Of a stretch of 62,000 bases of DNA, positions 21,173 to 32,315 are shown piece by piece (the stretch's first letter is position 1; each line of letters starts with the position of its first letter). A program made the position numbers and the translations under genes. The DNA is from Adiantum capillus-veneris. Lineage: Eukaryota > Streptophyta > Polypodiopsida > Polypodiales > Pteridaceae. The DNA is taken from contig CM043956.1 in the NCBI GenBank assembly GCA_014529385.2, positions 61,452,120 to 61,514,119 on the forward strand, read 5' to 3'. The notes under the pieces were generated by a model. It made no database searches, was not told the DNA's origin, and saw only the letters and a list, made by a program, of their open reading frames with translations.

Positions 21173-21690
21173 TACAACGAGGCTAGATAGATTTGGGTTA
21201 TATATAAACAAGCATCTTGAATGCAGGTGTTATTGAAGGGGCAATGTTACGTAGATGATGTACTTCATACCATTCTCTTGTTGTAATTAGATTACATTTC
21301 ACATTGACCAGAGAATTGGCTAGTAGCCCTGTCTCGTTCAAATTTCCCTTTTCTCAATGGAATGTATTTGCCAAAAAAATGAGAAATGTTTAGCCAAAAG
21401 CCAAAGTAGGATGCTTGGCATGAATGCATGAAGGCGCTAAACTGAGCATGCCAAAGACGAAGGATTGAGGCAAGCTAAAATAAGGAGGAAAAAGGAGGTC
21501 ACCCTCACAAAATCTATGCCTCCTATGATTGGAAAAGTATGGAAAGGAAAGGATAATTTCTAGAACACTTGCTTAGGTGTATGGAGCAATACGAGGAAAA
21601 GGGGAGGCACAAATTCAAGAAGGCCTCCTTTAAGGCTCTAGGTCAAGAAGGATCTAATTCAATTCATGGATCCTAAAAATAAACACGGCA
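21173..21690. other. Unassigned sequence left of Gy-A
   Basis: No gene or recognisable repeat. Under the inversion model this would be DNA that originally lay beyond the Gy-A 3' LTR. TACTG at 21691-21695 is the only candidate Gy-A target-site copy. Confidence 0.4.
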
Positions 21691-21695
21691 TACTG

Positions 21696-22358
21696 TGTAA
21701 TGGAAATGGCCTATGAACTTTGAAAATAGCGGAATTAAGAGAATTAGAGTGAGCCTTTTTGTGAGGCTACTTTGAGAACATATAGGGTGAACTTAATTAG
21801 CGGTAGCAACATAACCAATTAACTTGGCATGAACAATACTTTTGCAAGAGAGAGAGTTTAGAAAACTTGACAACAGTTGAGGACCGGATTTTGTCCCCCC
21901 TCCAATAAGATTTTGTATTATAGATTCTCCCATCAAGAGAGACTTGATACAATACAATCTTTGTGTTCCTTGTGACTTAGGTGATGCAATGAAGATGGAA
22001 AGCTTCATGCATCACGAGCATAACATAGACTTTGTAGAAAGCATTAACCATCCCCGGCCTCAGTCCCAAGGCCTCAAACACCTTCAAAGGGGTGGAGAGA
22101 GCTAGTGGGTAATGAGGGTAGGGAAGAGGAAGAAGAAACATTCATAGGAGAAAGAAATAGTTCCTCACTTATCATCACTCTTCTTTCTTAGCATACATAA
22201 TAGCATAGTAATGAAGATGGAGAAGATGGAAATATTAAGCATTGGAGAATGGCTCTTGGTTGGATTTGCATTCCATAGCCAAGAGTGTTGGTGTAGGCTC
22301 TCAACTTCTCTACAAGCTTGGAGAAGGAGATGGAGCTCTTGCACTTTGCACCTCACGC

Positions 22359-22403
<45 letters not shown>

Positions 22404-23234
22404 CGAGATTTGTGTGTGTGTAGGAGAGTATACCCCCCAACCTAGCCCCTATCTTTCTTGGTCGACCCCCTCTTCTAGCTCATGATGGAAGCTCATTGGA
22501 CCCCTTCAAGCCTAGTGAATCACATGCAGAGTGCATATCAAGCAAGCATGCTAGCCTTGGGACAAGTGTCCCCCTTTCCCCTTTGAGAAAGAGAGGACTT
22601 GATAAATGCAAACACAATTAATTGAATTAGCTAAATTATCATTGGACCCCTTGGGAGGCCAACCAATAGGCTTTAGGCACACCATGAGGGCAACATGAAG
22701 AGGAACTTGACAAGTGTCCTAGTTGCTTTCTTTATACCAAGCTTGCCTTGTGTGATGGTGTGTGTGTTCTCTCTCTAACTCCTACAATGAGGGCTCGCCC
22801 CCCCTTGTGTAGGGATGTGCTTTGACTGTTTGAATACCTTAACCCTTCAAGAACCTTAGTCATGGGGTACCTTAGAACCTTAGTCATTAAGCACCTCAAG
22901 CACCTTAGTCAGTGCATGACAAGCGCCTCAAGCTTGGGTCGGGTTCCCACCTCAAGCACAGCCCTAGCTTAACTAAGGTCAAAAACTTTTTAACACTAAC
23001 CTTTGGAGGTCTTCAATGAACCTAACCCTAAGGTCTTTTAAGCTCCATTGTGTAGCCTTGCTCTTTGACAGACCATCCCTCATTTGGACCCCTTTACCAT
23101 TGGCCCCGTGGTGAGATAGATCCGTAAGCACATGTCTATATTCTAACCCTTGTTCCCATTTATTCTTCCACATTAAATGGTTAGTTTAATATGAAAAAAT
23201 CATTTGGGTTGGTTAGATATTATATTTTATGACA
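21696..23234 (-). mobile_element. Gy-A 3' LTR
   Basis: 1539 bp. In plus coordinates it begins TGTAATGGAAATGGCC and ends TTTTATGACA, the reverse complement of the family LTR. A purine-rich minus-strand sequence (TTAAGAGAGAGTTAA) follows at 23235. It is more diverged from Gy-D than the Gy-B LTR is, consistent with being the oldest. It contains a (GA)n tract at 22362-22400 and a decayed copy of the GCTTGAGGTGCTTGTC array. Confidence 0.85.
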
Positions 23235-24425
23235 TTAACTCTCTCTTAAAATCATAGTCGTCCTCAACTATGAGGTAGAAAAGATAAAGCCTTAGTCATT
23301 ATTCAATGTTTCTTAGCGGCTAGAGGATCCTTTTTTACCCTATGACATCATATTAAGATGGATGACTAATCCATTTGGTGCTTGGGAGATGTAGATGTCG
23401 CAAGCATGTCTGCTCTTTAGTCTATTTCATTCTCCCAAGTATAGTGACAAATTCTACTTGGTGTTTGAGAGACGTCGTCATCACAAACATGATTCTAAGC
23501 ATGCATACTACTTAAATTTGTGCACAATGAAAAGAGAATTAGTCTTATAAGACAGAAACATTTTTAAAAGAAACATGTACTTTTGCTTACTCTAATGTAG
23601 CATTGTAAGCATTAACAAGGTTCATACTATCCTTAAGTTGTATTCCTTGCATCCATCTAGCATCTTCAAAAGGATAATTTTTGAACTTAATAAGCTATCG
23701 TTGGATAATATTACCATGTCGTAGTACCTTGTCTTCATGCCGAAGGATAGCTTCGGGTTGTAGCACCTCTTCTTGGTGTTCAATTTCTAGAGGGTCTTCA
23801 ATAATTGGTTCACTTGGGGGCTCTATTTTGTAGGGCTTAAGTAGGCTCACATGAAAAGCATTGTGTATGAGCCAATGGTTGGGCAGCTTGAGTTGATAAG
23901 CCATCTCATTGATTGGCTTCAAGATTTGAAAAGGACCATAGTATCTTTTTGCTAGTTTAGCATAATACTTTTGATGGCCCGTAGGATTTTTGCTCGTCAT
24001 TGGCCTCAATCGAGCCTTGGGAAACTTAAGTAAGACCCAATCATTTTCTTTGAACATTAAGGCCCTTCTGTGCTTGTTAGCATCAGCTTTTTTCCTTTGT
24101 TGAGAAATGGATATAGCCTCCTTAATCTTTTGGAAAGATTCTTGTAGGTCACGGCTATACTCATCGGCAGCAATGATCTTCCCATGTTCTTTAAGTAGCA
24201 AGGGACTTTTAGGTCTTCCCTCAATGATTTCAAAAGGTGCTTTTCCCATAGAAGTATGGACAATATTATTGTACATATACTCTACAAGAGGTAGACCTAC
24301 TTTTCCCATTGTGAGCGTTGATCTACTTTTATAACATAAGTCTTTAGTAGATCAAGAATTGTAAGATTGGCTATCTCACTTTGGCCATTCATTTGTGGGT
24401 GATAGGCCGAAGAGAAATTTAATTT
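23235..24425 (-). pseudogene. Gy-A integrase C-terminus and chromodomain
   Basis: The minus-strand frame 24309-23695 matches the Gy-D integrase tail: the GKAPFEIIEGRPKSP segment, the [14 protein letters not shown] segment and [18 protein letters not shown] chromodomain-like end (LIKFKNYPFEDA) follows after a stop at about 23695. That domain places the family among chromoviruses by architecture. About 390 bp of 3' noncoding sequence lies between the frame and the LTR. Confidence 0.8.
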
Positions 24426-24788
24426 TGTACCTAGATTTTCAAAGAGACCTTCCAAAAATTACTCGTCATTCTAGGATCTCTATCTGACACGATGGATGTT
24501 GGCAATCCATGATGTTTGAAAATCTGAGATATGAAGAGAGTTGCCATTTGGTGTGCCTTAATAGTCTTTTTTACAGGAATAAACTGTGCTTGCTTGCTAA
24601 ACCTGTCGACTATTGTCCATATTCTCGTATTCCCATGGATAGACTTGGGTAATCCAAAGATAAAATCCATGGATATGCTCTCCCATGGTGAATTAGGGAT
24701 TGGCAATGTCTGGGGTAATCCAGGTTTCTTCCCTCTATCACACTTAGTCTTTTTCCATACCACACATTTTGACACATACTCTTGTATG
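24426..24788 (-). pseudogene. Gy-A integrase core fragment
   Basis: The minus-strand frame ending at 24431 carries the integrase core landmarks: SMDFIFGLPKS with the first Asp, and IVSDRDPRMTSNFW with the second. The region with the glutamate follows after a break near 24430. A frameshift or stop separates it from the C-terminal part. Homology on this strand ends at about 24788, where an inverted segment begins. Confidence 0.75.
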
Positions 24789-25135
24789 TTTGCAATTTTA
24801 TATTCATGTTGCTCACATTGCTGGTAAGCACAATCAAGTAGCCGATGCACTTTCACGATGACCAAAAGTTAATACGATGTCTATAGCAACTCACAATGAT
24901 CTATCTTCTGTGATAGATGAGTATGCTACTTAGCTTGACTTTAAAGACATAATGTCAATCCTTGCATTGGGGAAGAAAGAAGAACCATGCACCTTGCAGG
25001 ATGGTTATCTTCTCGATGGAAATAGGCTATGTGTTATCCACTTTCTCTGTGAGAAAGTCATGTAGTATGATTCCCATGATCCTCCCTATGCGGGGCATAG
25101 AGACATTCGCTCTTCGAGGAGTAGAGATGTACTTC
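24789..25135 (+). pseudogene. Gy-A internally inverted segment (RNase H end / integrase start)
   Basis: Reads in plus sense while the flanks read minus. It matches Gy-D 33838-34193, including the end of RNase H (HIAGKHNQVADALS region) and the start of the integrase zinc-binding region, with stops. The minus-strand neighbours match Gy-D on both sides of exactly this interval, so it is an in-place inversion of about 347 bp and not a separate insertion. Confidence 0.8.
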
Positions 25136-26223
25136 TAAAATTTGTCCACCTCATTTGTTTGTTGGAAAGCTTGGTTTGTGTCATGAAGGACTTGACACTT
25201 TGGTGGTCTATTTGTAAAATAAATGGAGTCCCCAACGAGTAGATAATGCTTCCATCTGTCTAGGACATGTAGAACAACTAAAAGATCTTTTCCGTATATG
25301 CCCTGCAAGACTCGTTCATCGGTATTGAGCCTTTTGGCTCTCATATGCTATGGCATGCCCTTCTTGAAGCAAAACTGCTCCAAGGTAATCACCACAAGCA
25401 TCCCATTGGACCTCAAATGGCTTTGAGAGATCCGGAAGCATAAGGATTGGTTGGGAGGTCTCTTTGAGCTTCTCAAAAGCATTTTTCTCCTTAGTAGTTC
25501 ATTAGTACTTAACATTCTTCTTTGTTAAGTCATGCAATGGTCCCGCTATTTGAGAGAATTTGGCTATGAAGCATCTATAGTATGCACACATACCAATAAA
25601 GCCTCTTAGCTCATGTAGATTCCTTGGATTAGGCCATGCTTTTATTACCTCCAACTTTGATGGATCCATACGGATACCATCTTGAGAGATAATATAACCT
25701 AAGTATTGAATCTCTTGAACAAAAAATTCATCTTTATTTTGATTGATAAAAAACTTGCTCTCCCTCAAAGCTTGAAAAATTACTTGGAGATGTTGCTTGT
25801 GTTCCTCCAAGGACTTGGAGTAAATGATGATATCATCAAAGAACACTCTAGTGAATTTGCGGTAGGGTCTAAAGATTTTCTCCATTAAACTATGAACATA
25901 GCTGGTGTATTAGTCAAGCCAAAAGGCATGACTAGATATTCAAATGCGGTCTTTAAGATATCTTCATTTACTATCCTTATTTGATGATAGTCACTCTTAA
26001 GGTCAATCCTACTGAAGTAGGTAGAGCCTTGTAGCTTATCAAACATATCTTCTACCCGTAGTACGGGAAATCTGTTTTTGATAGTGATATGGTTTACTGC
26101 TCGATAGTCCACACACATGCGGTATGTACCATCTTTCTTTTGCATTAAAAGGATTGGAGAACAAAAGGGAGAGGAGCTAGGCCTCACCAGCCCTTTGTCT
26201 ACAAATTCTTGTACTTGCCTCAT
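25136..26223 (-). pseudogene. Gy-A reverse transcriptase and RNase H remnant
   Basis: Frames 26223-25885 and 25885-25502 carry reverse transcriptase: VDKGLVRPSSSPFCSPI, a RIDLKSDYHQIRI segment (GYHQ in Gy-D, here DYHQ) and FFDDIIIYSKS with the catalytic Asp pair. A deletion near 25885 removes residues between PAMF and the MEKIFRPYRKF segment. RNase H follows with several stops and frameshifts. Confidence 0.8.
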
Positions 26224-26510
26224 GATCTCCTCTTGTTGAGCTTGGGAAACTCAATAAGGAGGCTTGTTAGGAGGTGAGCTTCTTGGTAGGAGCTCAATTT
26301 GATGGTCATCATCCCCTCGTTTTGGAGGTAAGTCCATAGGGATATCTTGAAATCCTTTTAGAAAATTAGACAAATCTAACTCTTTTTTATTCCTACCATT
26401 ATTTGATGAAACATTAGGACCTTTTAGGGACTCTTTGAAAAAAATCATGTACGTAGAAATTGAGCTTTTCATTGATTTGCTAAAAGCAAGATAATTTACA
26501 AGTGGTATAG
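26224..26510 (-). pseudogene. Gy-A protease-RT linker, cut by Gy-B
   Basis: Matches the Gy-D linker (PMDLPPKRGDDD, then ELLPxSSPPNKPPY). It ends at 26510, where the Gy-B 3' LTR begins. The last five bases, TATAG, are the complement of the CTATA at 4092-4096. The protein sequence on the other side of that CTATA continues exactly this linker. Confidence 0.85.
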
Positions 26511-28218
26511 TGTAATGGAAATGACCTATGAACTTTGAGATTAGCGGAATTAGGAAATTAAAGAAAGCACTTTTGTGAGAATACTTTGTGAGCATAGAGG
26601 GTGAACTTAATTGATGGTAGCAACATAAACATGGTATTTAGCTCACTTGGCATGAAAAATAATTTTGCAAGAGAGAGAGTTTAGATAACATGACAACAGT
26701 TGAGGACCGGATTTATGTGGATCCGGTCCCCCCTCCAGTAGGCATTTGTATTATAGATTCTCCCATCAAGAGAGACTTGGTACAATACAATATTTGTGTT
26801 CCTTGTGACCTAGGTGATGCAATGAGGATGGAAAACGTCATGCATCATGAGCATAACATAGACTTTGCAAAAAGCATTCACTATCCCAAGCCTCATTCCC
26901 AAGGCCTCAAACACCTTCAAAGGTGGAGAGAGCTAGCGAGGAATGAGGGTAGGGAAGAGGAAGTAGAAACATTCCATAGGAGAAAGAATTAGTTCCTCAC
27001 CTATCATCACTCTTCTTGCTAGCATACATAATAGCATAGTAATGAAGATGGAGAAGGTGGCAAGCTTAAGCATTGAAGCATGGCTCTTGGTTGGATTTAC
27101 ATTCCATAGCCAAGAGTGTTGGTGTAGGCTCTCAACTTCTCAACTAGCTTGGAGAAGGAGATGGAACTCTTGCACTTTGCACTTCACACAATGGAGTGTG
27201 TGTGAGTGTGTGTGGGAGAGTATACCCCCCAAGATAGCCTCCTTTTGGCTTTGGTTGACCCCCCCCCCCCCCCCCCTTGTAGCTCAAGCTTGAAGGCCAT
27301 TGGACCCCTGCAAGACTCACCAATCACATGTAGGCTGCATTAGAAGCAACATGGGTAGTCTTGGGACAAGTGTCCCCCTTTCCCCTTTGAGAGAGAGGAC
27401 TTGATACATGCAAAAACAATTAATTAAATCTACTAAATTATCATTGGACCCCTTGGGAGGCTAACCAATAGGCTTTAGGCACACCATGAGGGAAACATGA
27501 GGAGGAACTTGACAAGTGTCCTATATGCTTTCTTTGTACCAAGCTTGCCTTGTGTGAGGGTGTGTGCGTTCTCTCTCTGGCCCCCTCTTATAGGGCTCGC
27601 CCCCTCCTTGTAGGGATGGATGCTGACTTTGTGGAACACCTTACCCTCAAGCACCTTAGTCAACAAGCATGACAAAGCACCTCAATCTTGGGTAATGTTC
27701 CCACAAGCATCTCAAGCTTCCTAGTCGGCAAGCACAACAAGCACCTCAAGCATCTTAGTCACCAAGCACGACAAGCACCTCAATCACCTTAGTCATCAAG
27801 CACGACAAGCACCTTAAGCATCTTAGTCAGCAAGCATGACAAGCACCTCAAGCACCTTAGTCAGCAAGCACGACAAGCACCTTAGCCATCAAGCACGACA
27901 AGCATCTCAAGCTTGGGCCGGGTTCCCACCACCTCAAGCTCCAACCCTAGCTTACCTAAGGTCAAAGGACTTTTTAATACTAACCTTTGGAGGTTCTCAA
28001 TGAAGCTAACCCTAAGGTCTTTTAAGCTCCATTGGGTAGCCTTGCTCTTTGACAGACCATCTCTCATTTGGACCCCTTTATCATTGGCCCCATGGTGAGA
28101 TAGATCTGTAAGCACATGTTTATATTCTAACCCTTGTTCCCGTTTATTCTCCCACATTAAATGATTAGTTTAATAGGAAATAATCATTTGGGTTGGTTAG
28201 ATATTGGATTTTATGACA
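26511..28218 (-). mobile_element. Gy-B 3' LTR
   Basis: 1708 bp, TGTAATGG to TTATGACA in plus coordinates, with a minus-strand polypurine tract following at 28219 (read as AAGAGAGAGGTAA). It contains a poly-C run at about 27259-27280 and an extended array of AGCAC(G)ACAAGCACCTCAAGCA-like units at about 27640-27905, longer than in Gy-D. Confidence 0.9.
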
Positions 28219-28555
28219 TTACCTCTCTCTTGAAGTCATAGTCGTCCTCGACTATGAGGTAGAAGAGATAAAGCCTTAGTCATGAGTCAATCTTGCTTAG
28301 CGGGTAGAGGATCCCTTTTTACCCTATGACATCTTTCCAAGATGGATGACTAATCCATTCGGTGCTTGGGAGACATAGCTGCCGCAAGCACGTCTACTCT
28401 TTAGTCCATTTCATTCTCCCAAGTAGAGTGACAAGTTCTACATGGTGTTTGAGAGACGTCATCATCACAAACATGATTCTAAGTATGCATACTACTTAAA
28501 TTTGTGCACAATAAAAAGAGAGAACTAGTCTTATAAGACAAACACATTGATCATT
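28219..28555 (-). mobile_element. Gy-B internal 3' noncoding part
   Basis: Inverse homolog of Gy-D 35440-35772. It ends at TCATT (28551-28555), the left target-site copy of Gy-D. Gy-B resumes at 37454. Confidence 0.85.
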
Positions 28556-29148
28556 TGTCATAAAATCTAATATCTAACCAACCCAAATGATTTTCTCATA
28601 TTAAATTGATCACTTAATGTGGGAGAATAAATGGGAACAAGTGTTAAGATATAGATATGTGCTTATAGATCTATCTCAACACGGGGCCAATAGTAAAGGG
28701 GCCCAAATGGGAGATGGTCTATCAAGAGCAAAGCTAACCAATGGAGCATAAGACCTTAGGGTTAGCTTCATTGAAGACCTCCAATAATGTGTGTAAAAGT
28801 CCTTTGACCTTAGGTAAGCTAGGGCTGAGCTTGAGGTGGGAACCCGGCCCAAGCTCGAGGTGCTTGTCGTGCTTGAGGTTCTTGTCCTGCTTGAGGTGCT
28901 TGTCATACTTGAGGTGCTTGATTAAGATGCTTGAGGTGCTTGACTGGCTCCATGCTTGAGGTGCTTGACTTGGTGCATGATTAAGGTGCTTGAGGTGCCT
29001 TGAGAAGCTTGCCTGAGATGCTTGTGGGAACACCCCCTACTTCAAGTACTTAGTCATGCTTGATGACTAAGGGGCTTGCTCATCCAAAGTCAAAAATATC
29101 CCTACAAGGAGGGGGGCGAGCCTACAAGGGGGGGGGGGGATGAGAGAG

Positions 29149-29191
<43 letters not shown>

Positions 29192-30212
29192 GGGAAGCCC
29201 CAGCTTGAAGAGGCAGCAAGGACACTTGTCAAGTTCCTCCCCATGTTGCCCTCATGGTGTGCCTGAAGCCTATTGGTTGGCCACCCAAGGGGTCCAATGA
29301 TAATTGGATATTTAATTAATTGATTTTGCATTTATCAAGTCCTCTCTCTCAAAGGGGAAAGGGAGACACTTGTCCCAAGGCTACCCATGTTGCTTGTAAT
29401 GGCTCCTGCTTGTGATTGGCTAGGCCTGGAGGGGTCCAATGAGCTTCAAGCATGAGCTACAAGGGGGGGTCGACCCAAGCAAGCTAGGGGGGTACTTAGG
29501 GGGTATACTCACCCACACACACTCACAAACACTCTCATTGTGTACTATGCAAAGTGCAAGAGCTCCCTCTCCTTCTCCAAGCAAGTAGAGGTTGAGAGCC
29601 TACACCAACACTCTTGGCTATGGAGTGCAAATCCATCCAAGAGCCATGCTTCAATGCTTGAGCTTGCCATCTATTTCTTCTTCATTACTATGCTATTATG
29701 TATGCTAGCACAAGAGTTATGATAAGTGAGGAACTAGCTCTTTCTCGTATGAAATGTTTCTTCTTCCTCTTCCCTACCCTCATTCCCTGCTAGCTCTCTC
29801 CACCTTCGAAGGTGTTTGAGGTCTTGGAACTGAGGCTTGGTATAGTTAAAGCTTTCTTCAAGTTTAGGTTATGCTATGATGGTGATGCATGAAGCTTTCC
29901 ATCTTCATTACTTCACCTAGGTCACAAGGAACACAAAGAATGTATTGTAACAAGTCTCTCTTTATGGGAGAAATCATAATACAAATGCCTATTGGAGGGG
30001 GGACCGGCTCCACATAAAACCGGTCCTCAACTGTTGTCATGTTCTCTAAATTCTCTCTCTTGCAAAAGTATTGTCCATGCCAAGTTAACTAATTGCTATA
30101 ATTATGTTGCTATCTTCAATTATGTCTACCCGCTATGCTCACAAAATCATTTCTTGAAAGTACTCTCATTAAATTCCGCTACTCTCAAATTGAATAGGCA
30201 AATTCCATTACA
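28556..30212 (+). repeat. Gy-D 5' LTR
   Basis: 1657 bp, TGTCATAAAATC to CCATTACA. It contains a GCTTGAGGTGCTTGTC-type minisatellite (about 28855-28995), a short poly-G run and an (AC)n tract of about 20 units at 29150-29190. These low-complexity parts account for most of the length difference from the 3' LTR. Confidence 0.92.
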
Positions 30213-30213
30213 T

Positions 30214-30225
30214 TGGTATTAGAGC
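30214..30225 (+). other. Gy-D primer-binding site
   Basis: TGGTATTAGAGC, one mismatch from the initiator tRNA-Met complement, two bases after the 5' LTR. An untranslated leader of about 400 bp follows up to 30626. Confidence 0.8.
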
Positions 30226-30626
30226 ATTTGGTTTCTCTTTTCTTGCTTAAGAAGAGAGGTCCTTAAGTAGCCTATAAATGGTTGATGTTGTTAATTATAA
30301 TAGAGTAAGTGGAACTGGGATCTAATATCGGTTTTGTTAACCCCACTATGTGGGGGATGGTGCACACCTCGGGAGCTTTGGACTTAATAATGGAGTCTTT
30401 TTAGACTTGCCTACGGCTTTACCATTATTGAGCCATAAGAAGTCCGAAAGGAGCTAGCCCTTGGCAACTCTGCTATGTTAGACCTACTCCTCTACTCTCT
30501 ATAATTAACCACTTTGAGCCGTGGGTGTAGATACTTAAGAGCCGATTTTCAAAGGCTAAGAGGAGTGGCAACTAAGGTTTTGAACTGCCAAAGCATACAC
30601 TAAGTATAAACATAAATTTTGTTAAC

Positions 30627-32315
30627 ATGGCTGACAATAATCAAGAGAGTAGAATGAACATTGATTGCTTTGATTTTGCACATGAAGGTGCTAATGATGA
30701 TGCTCCCATGTTTGTGAATTATCTCGTCGCTAGGTTGCAGCAAGCTATGGGCAACCCTGCTTTGCAAGCCGAAGTTACTCAACAATTTCGTGCTTATGGA
30801 ATTTCCCTTCCTCTCCCAGAGGAGAGAGAGCTTAGGAGGCCTCTTGAAGAGACCCCCAAAAGAAGACTCTCTCCCATTCGAGAGGAGGAATCCAAAGAGA
30901 AAGAAAGCAATGAAAGTCTAAGTTCTTCTGAAGAGGTGGCTCCACGAAGACGACGGTCTAGACGATCGCCTACTCCTCCCAAGAGGAAAAGAGCAACCTA
31001 TAGTCCTTCTCCTCATCACTCTGAAAGGCAAGAGAGGAAACAAAGGAAGAAAAGGGCTAGGAAGAGGTCACCCTCTTCTCCTTCTTCACCTTCCTCCTCT
31101 TCCGATGAAAGTTATGGCTATTCTCCTAGAGAATACAAGAGGGGAGGACATTGCAAATCATTTCCTGCATGGCGAAGGTCACAAAAGCTAAAGAAGTTCA
31201 AGGAGGGAGGAAAGAGTATCTCTTTTCTCACCTACGATGGCACCTTTGGTGCTACCGACAAAGTGTTGGCCTTCATCCAGCAATTTGATGCGGACTTTGG
31301 GGACGAGGGCTTCACAGAGTCCTCCAAGCTACGCCATGTAGCTATGCACTTCCAAAAATCAGCTCGTCAATGGTGGGCTAGCCTTCGTGGCAATGGAGAA
31401 GCCCCAAAGACATGGAAAACTCTACTAGTTTCCATCATGAAGCAATTTCTTCCAAGCGATACTAAAGATAAAGTTCTTACCGAATGGCGCGGCTTGAAGC
31501 TTCTCTCTCATGAGTCTATCAACAAGTATGTAGACAAGTTTTGGGATTTACATCTCAAAGCTACTGTCTTTCAAAAGATAGACTTTGCCGAGCAAAGACA
31601 GCAATTCTGTGCGGAATTACCTGAAGAGATGGCCGAATACATTAACTCTCAACGGCCTGGTACTATTACCGAAGTAATCCATCACACCATGGTTGCTTCA
31701 CGCATCAATTTCCATCAAGGGGCTAGACATAATGTCAAGCCCATGGAAAACAAAGATAAAAATGATGCAAAGGGGAAATCCAATGCACAAAATAATTCCC
31801 AAGGCACTTCCAACAACAACAATAACAACAACAACAATCGGTCCAAGGAGAAGGGAGTTTACAAAGGTAAAAACAAACTCTCTCCTGAAGATCTTGAAGC
31901 TTTTCGCAAGGACCATAAATGTTTCAAGTGTGGGGAGCAAGGACATGGCTATCGTTCTTGCCCCAAGAAGAATACTCGCAATGAGACTCCTAGGGCTTCC
32001 ACCATCGAAGCTCCAAAAGAGGATGCTCATTGCAAAGGATCATCACTCTCCTATGCTTGGGGAAAGGTAAGAGAGCATGATGCCTTCATCTTGTTTGACC
32101 CTGGCTCTACTCTCAACTTCATATCAATAGAGTTGGCCACCAAGTTGGGCATTCAAGCTTTTGAGATGGGAGATATAGTAACAGCTGATGCAGCTTTCAA
32201 GGGACAACAAGCCTCCGTTACTCCCTTGATTGGGAAGTTGAGGCTTCATGTCCAAAGCTATGTCGACAAAGAAGACTTCTTCACTCTCCTCTCCAACATC
32301 AGGATGTTATCCTAG
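30627..32315 (+). pseudogene. Gy-D gag and protease
   Basis: 562 codons starting at the first ATG after the leader. An N-terminal disordered S/R/E-rich region (about residues 50-180) is followed by a Retrotrans_gag-like domain (about 200-350), an asparagine run, and a zinc knuckle CX2CX4HX4C at 432-445. The retropepsin-like region begins at Asp491 (DPGST). The last ~10 codons are out of register: a single base is missing around 32282-32286 relative to Gy-A, so the frame ends early at a TAG and protease is cut from the downstream polyprotein. Confidence 0.85.
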
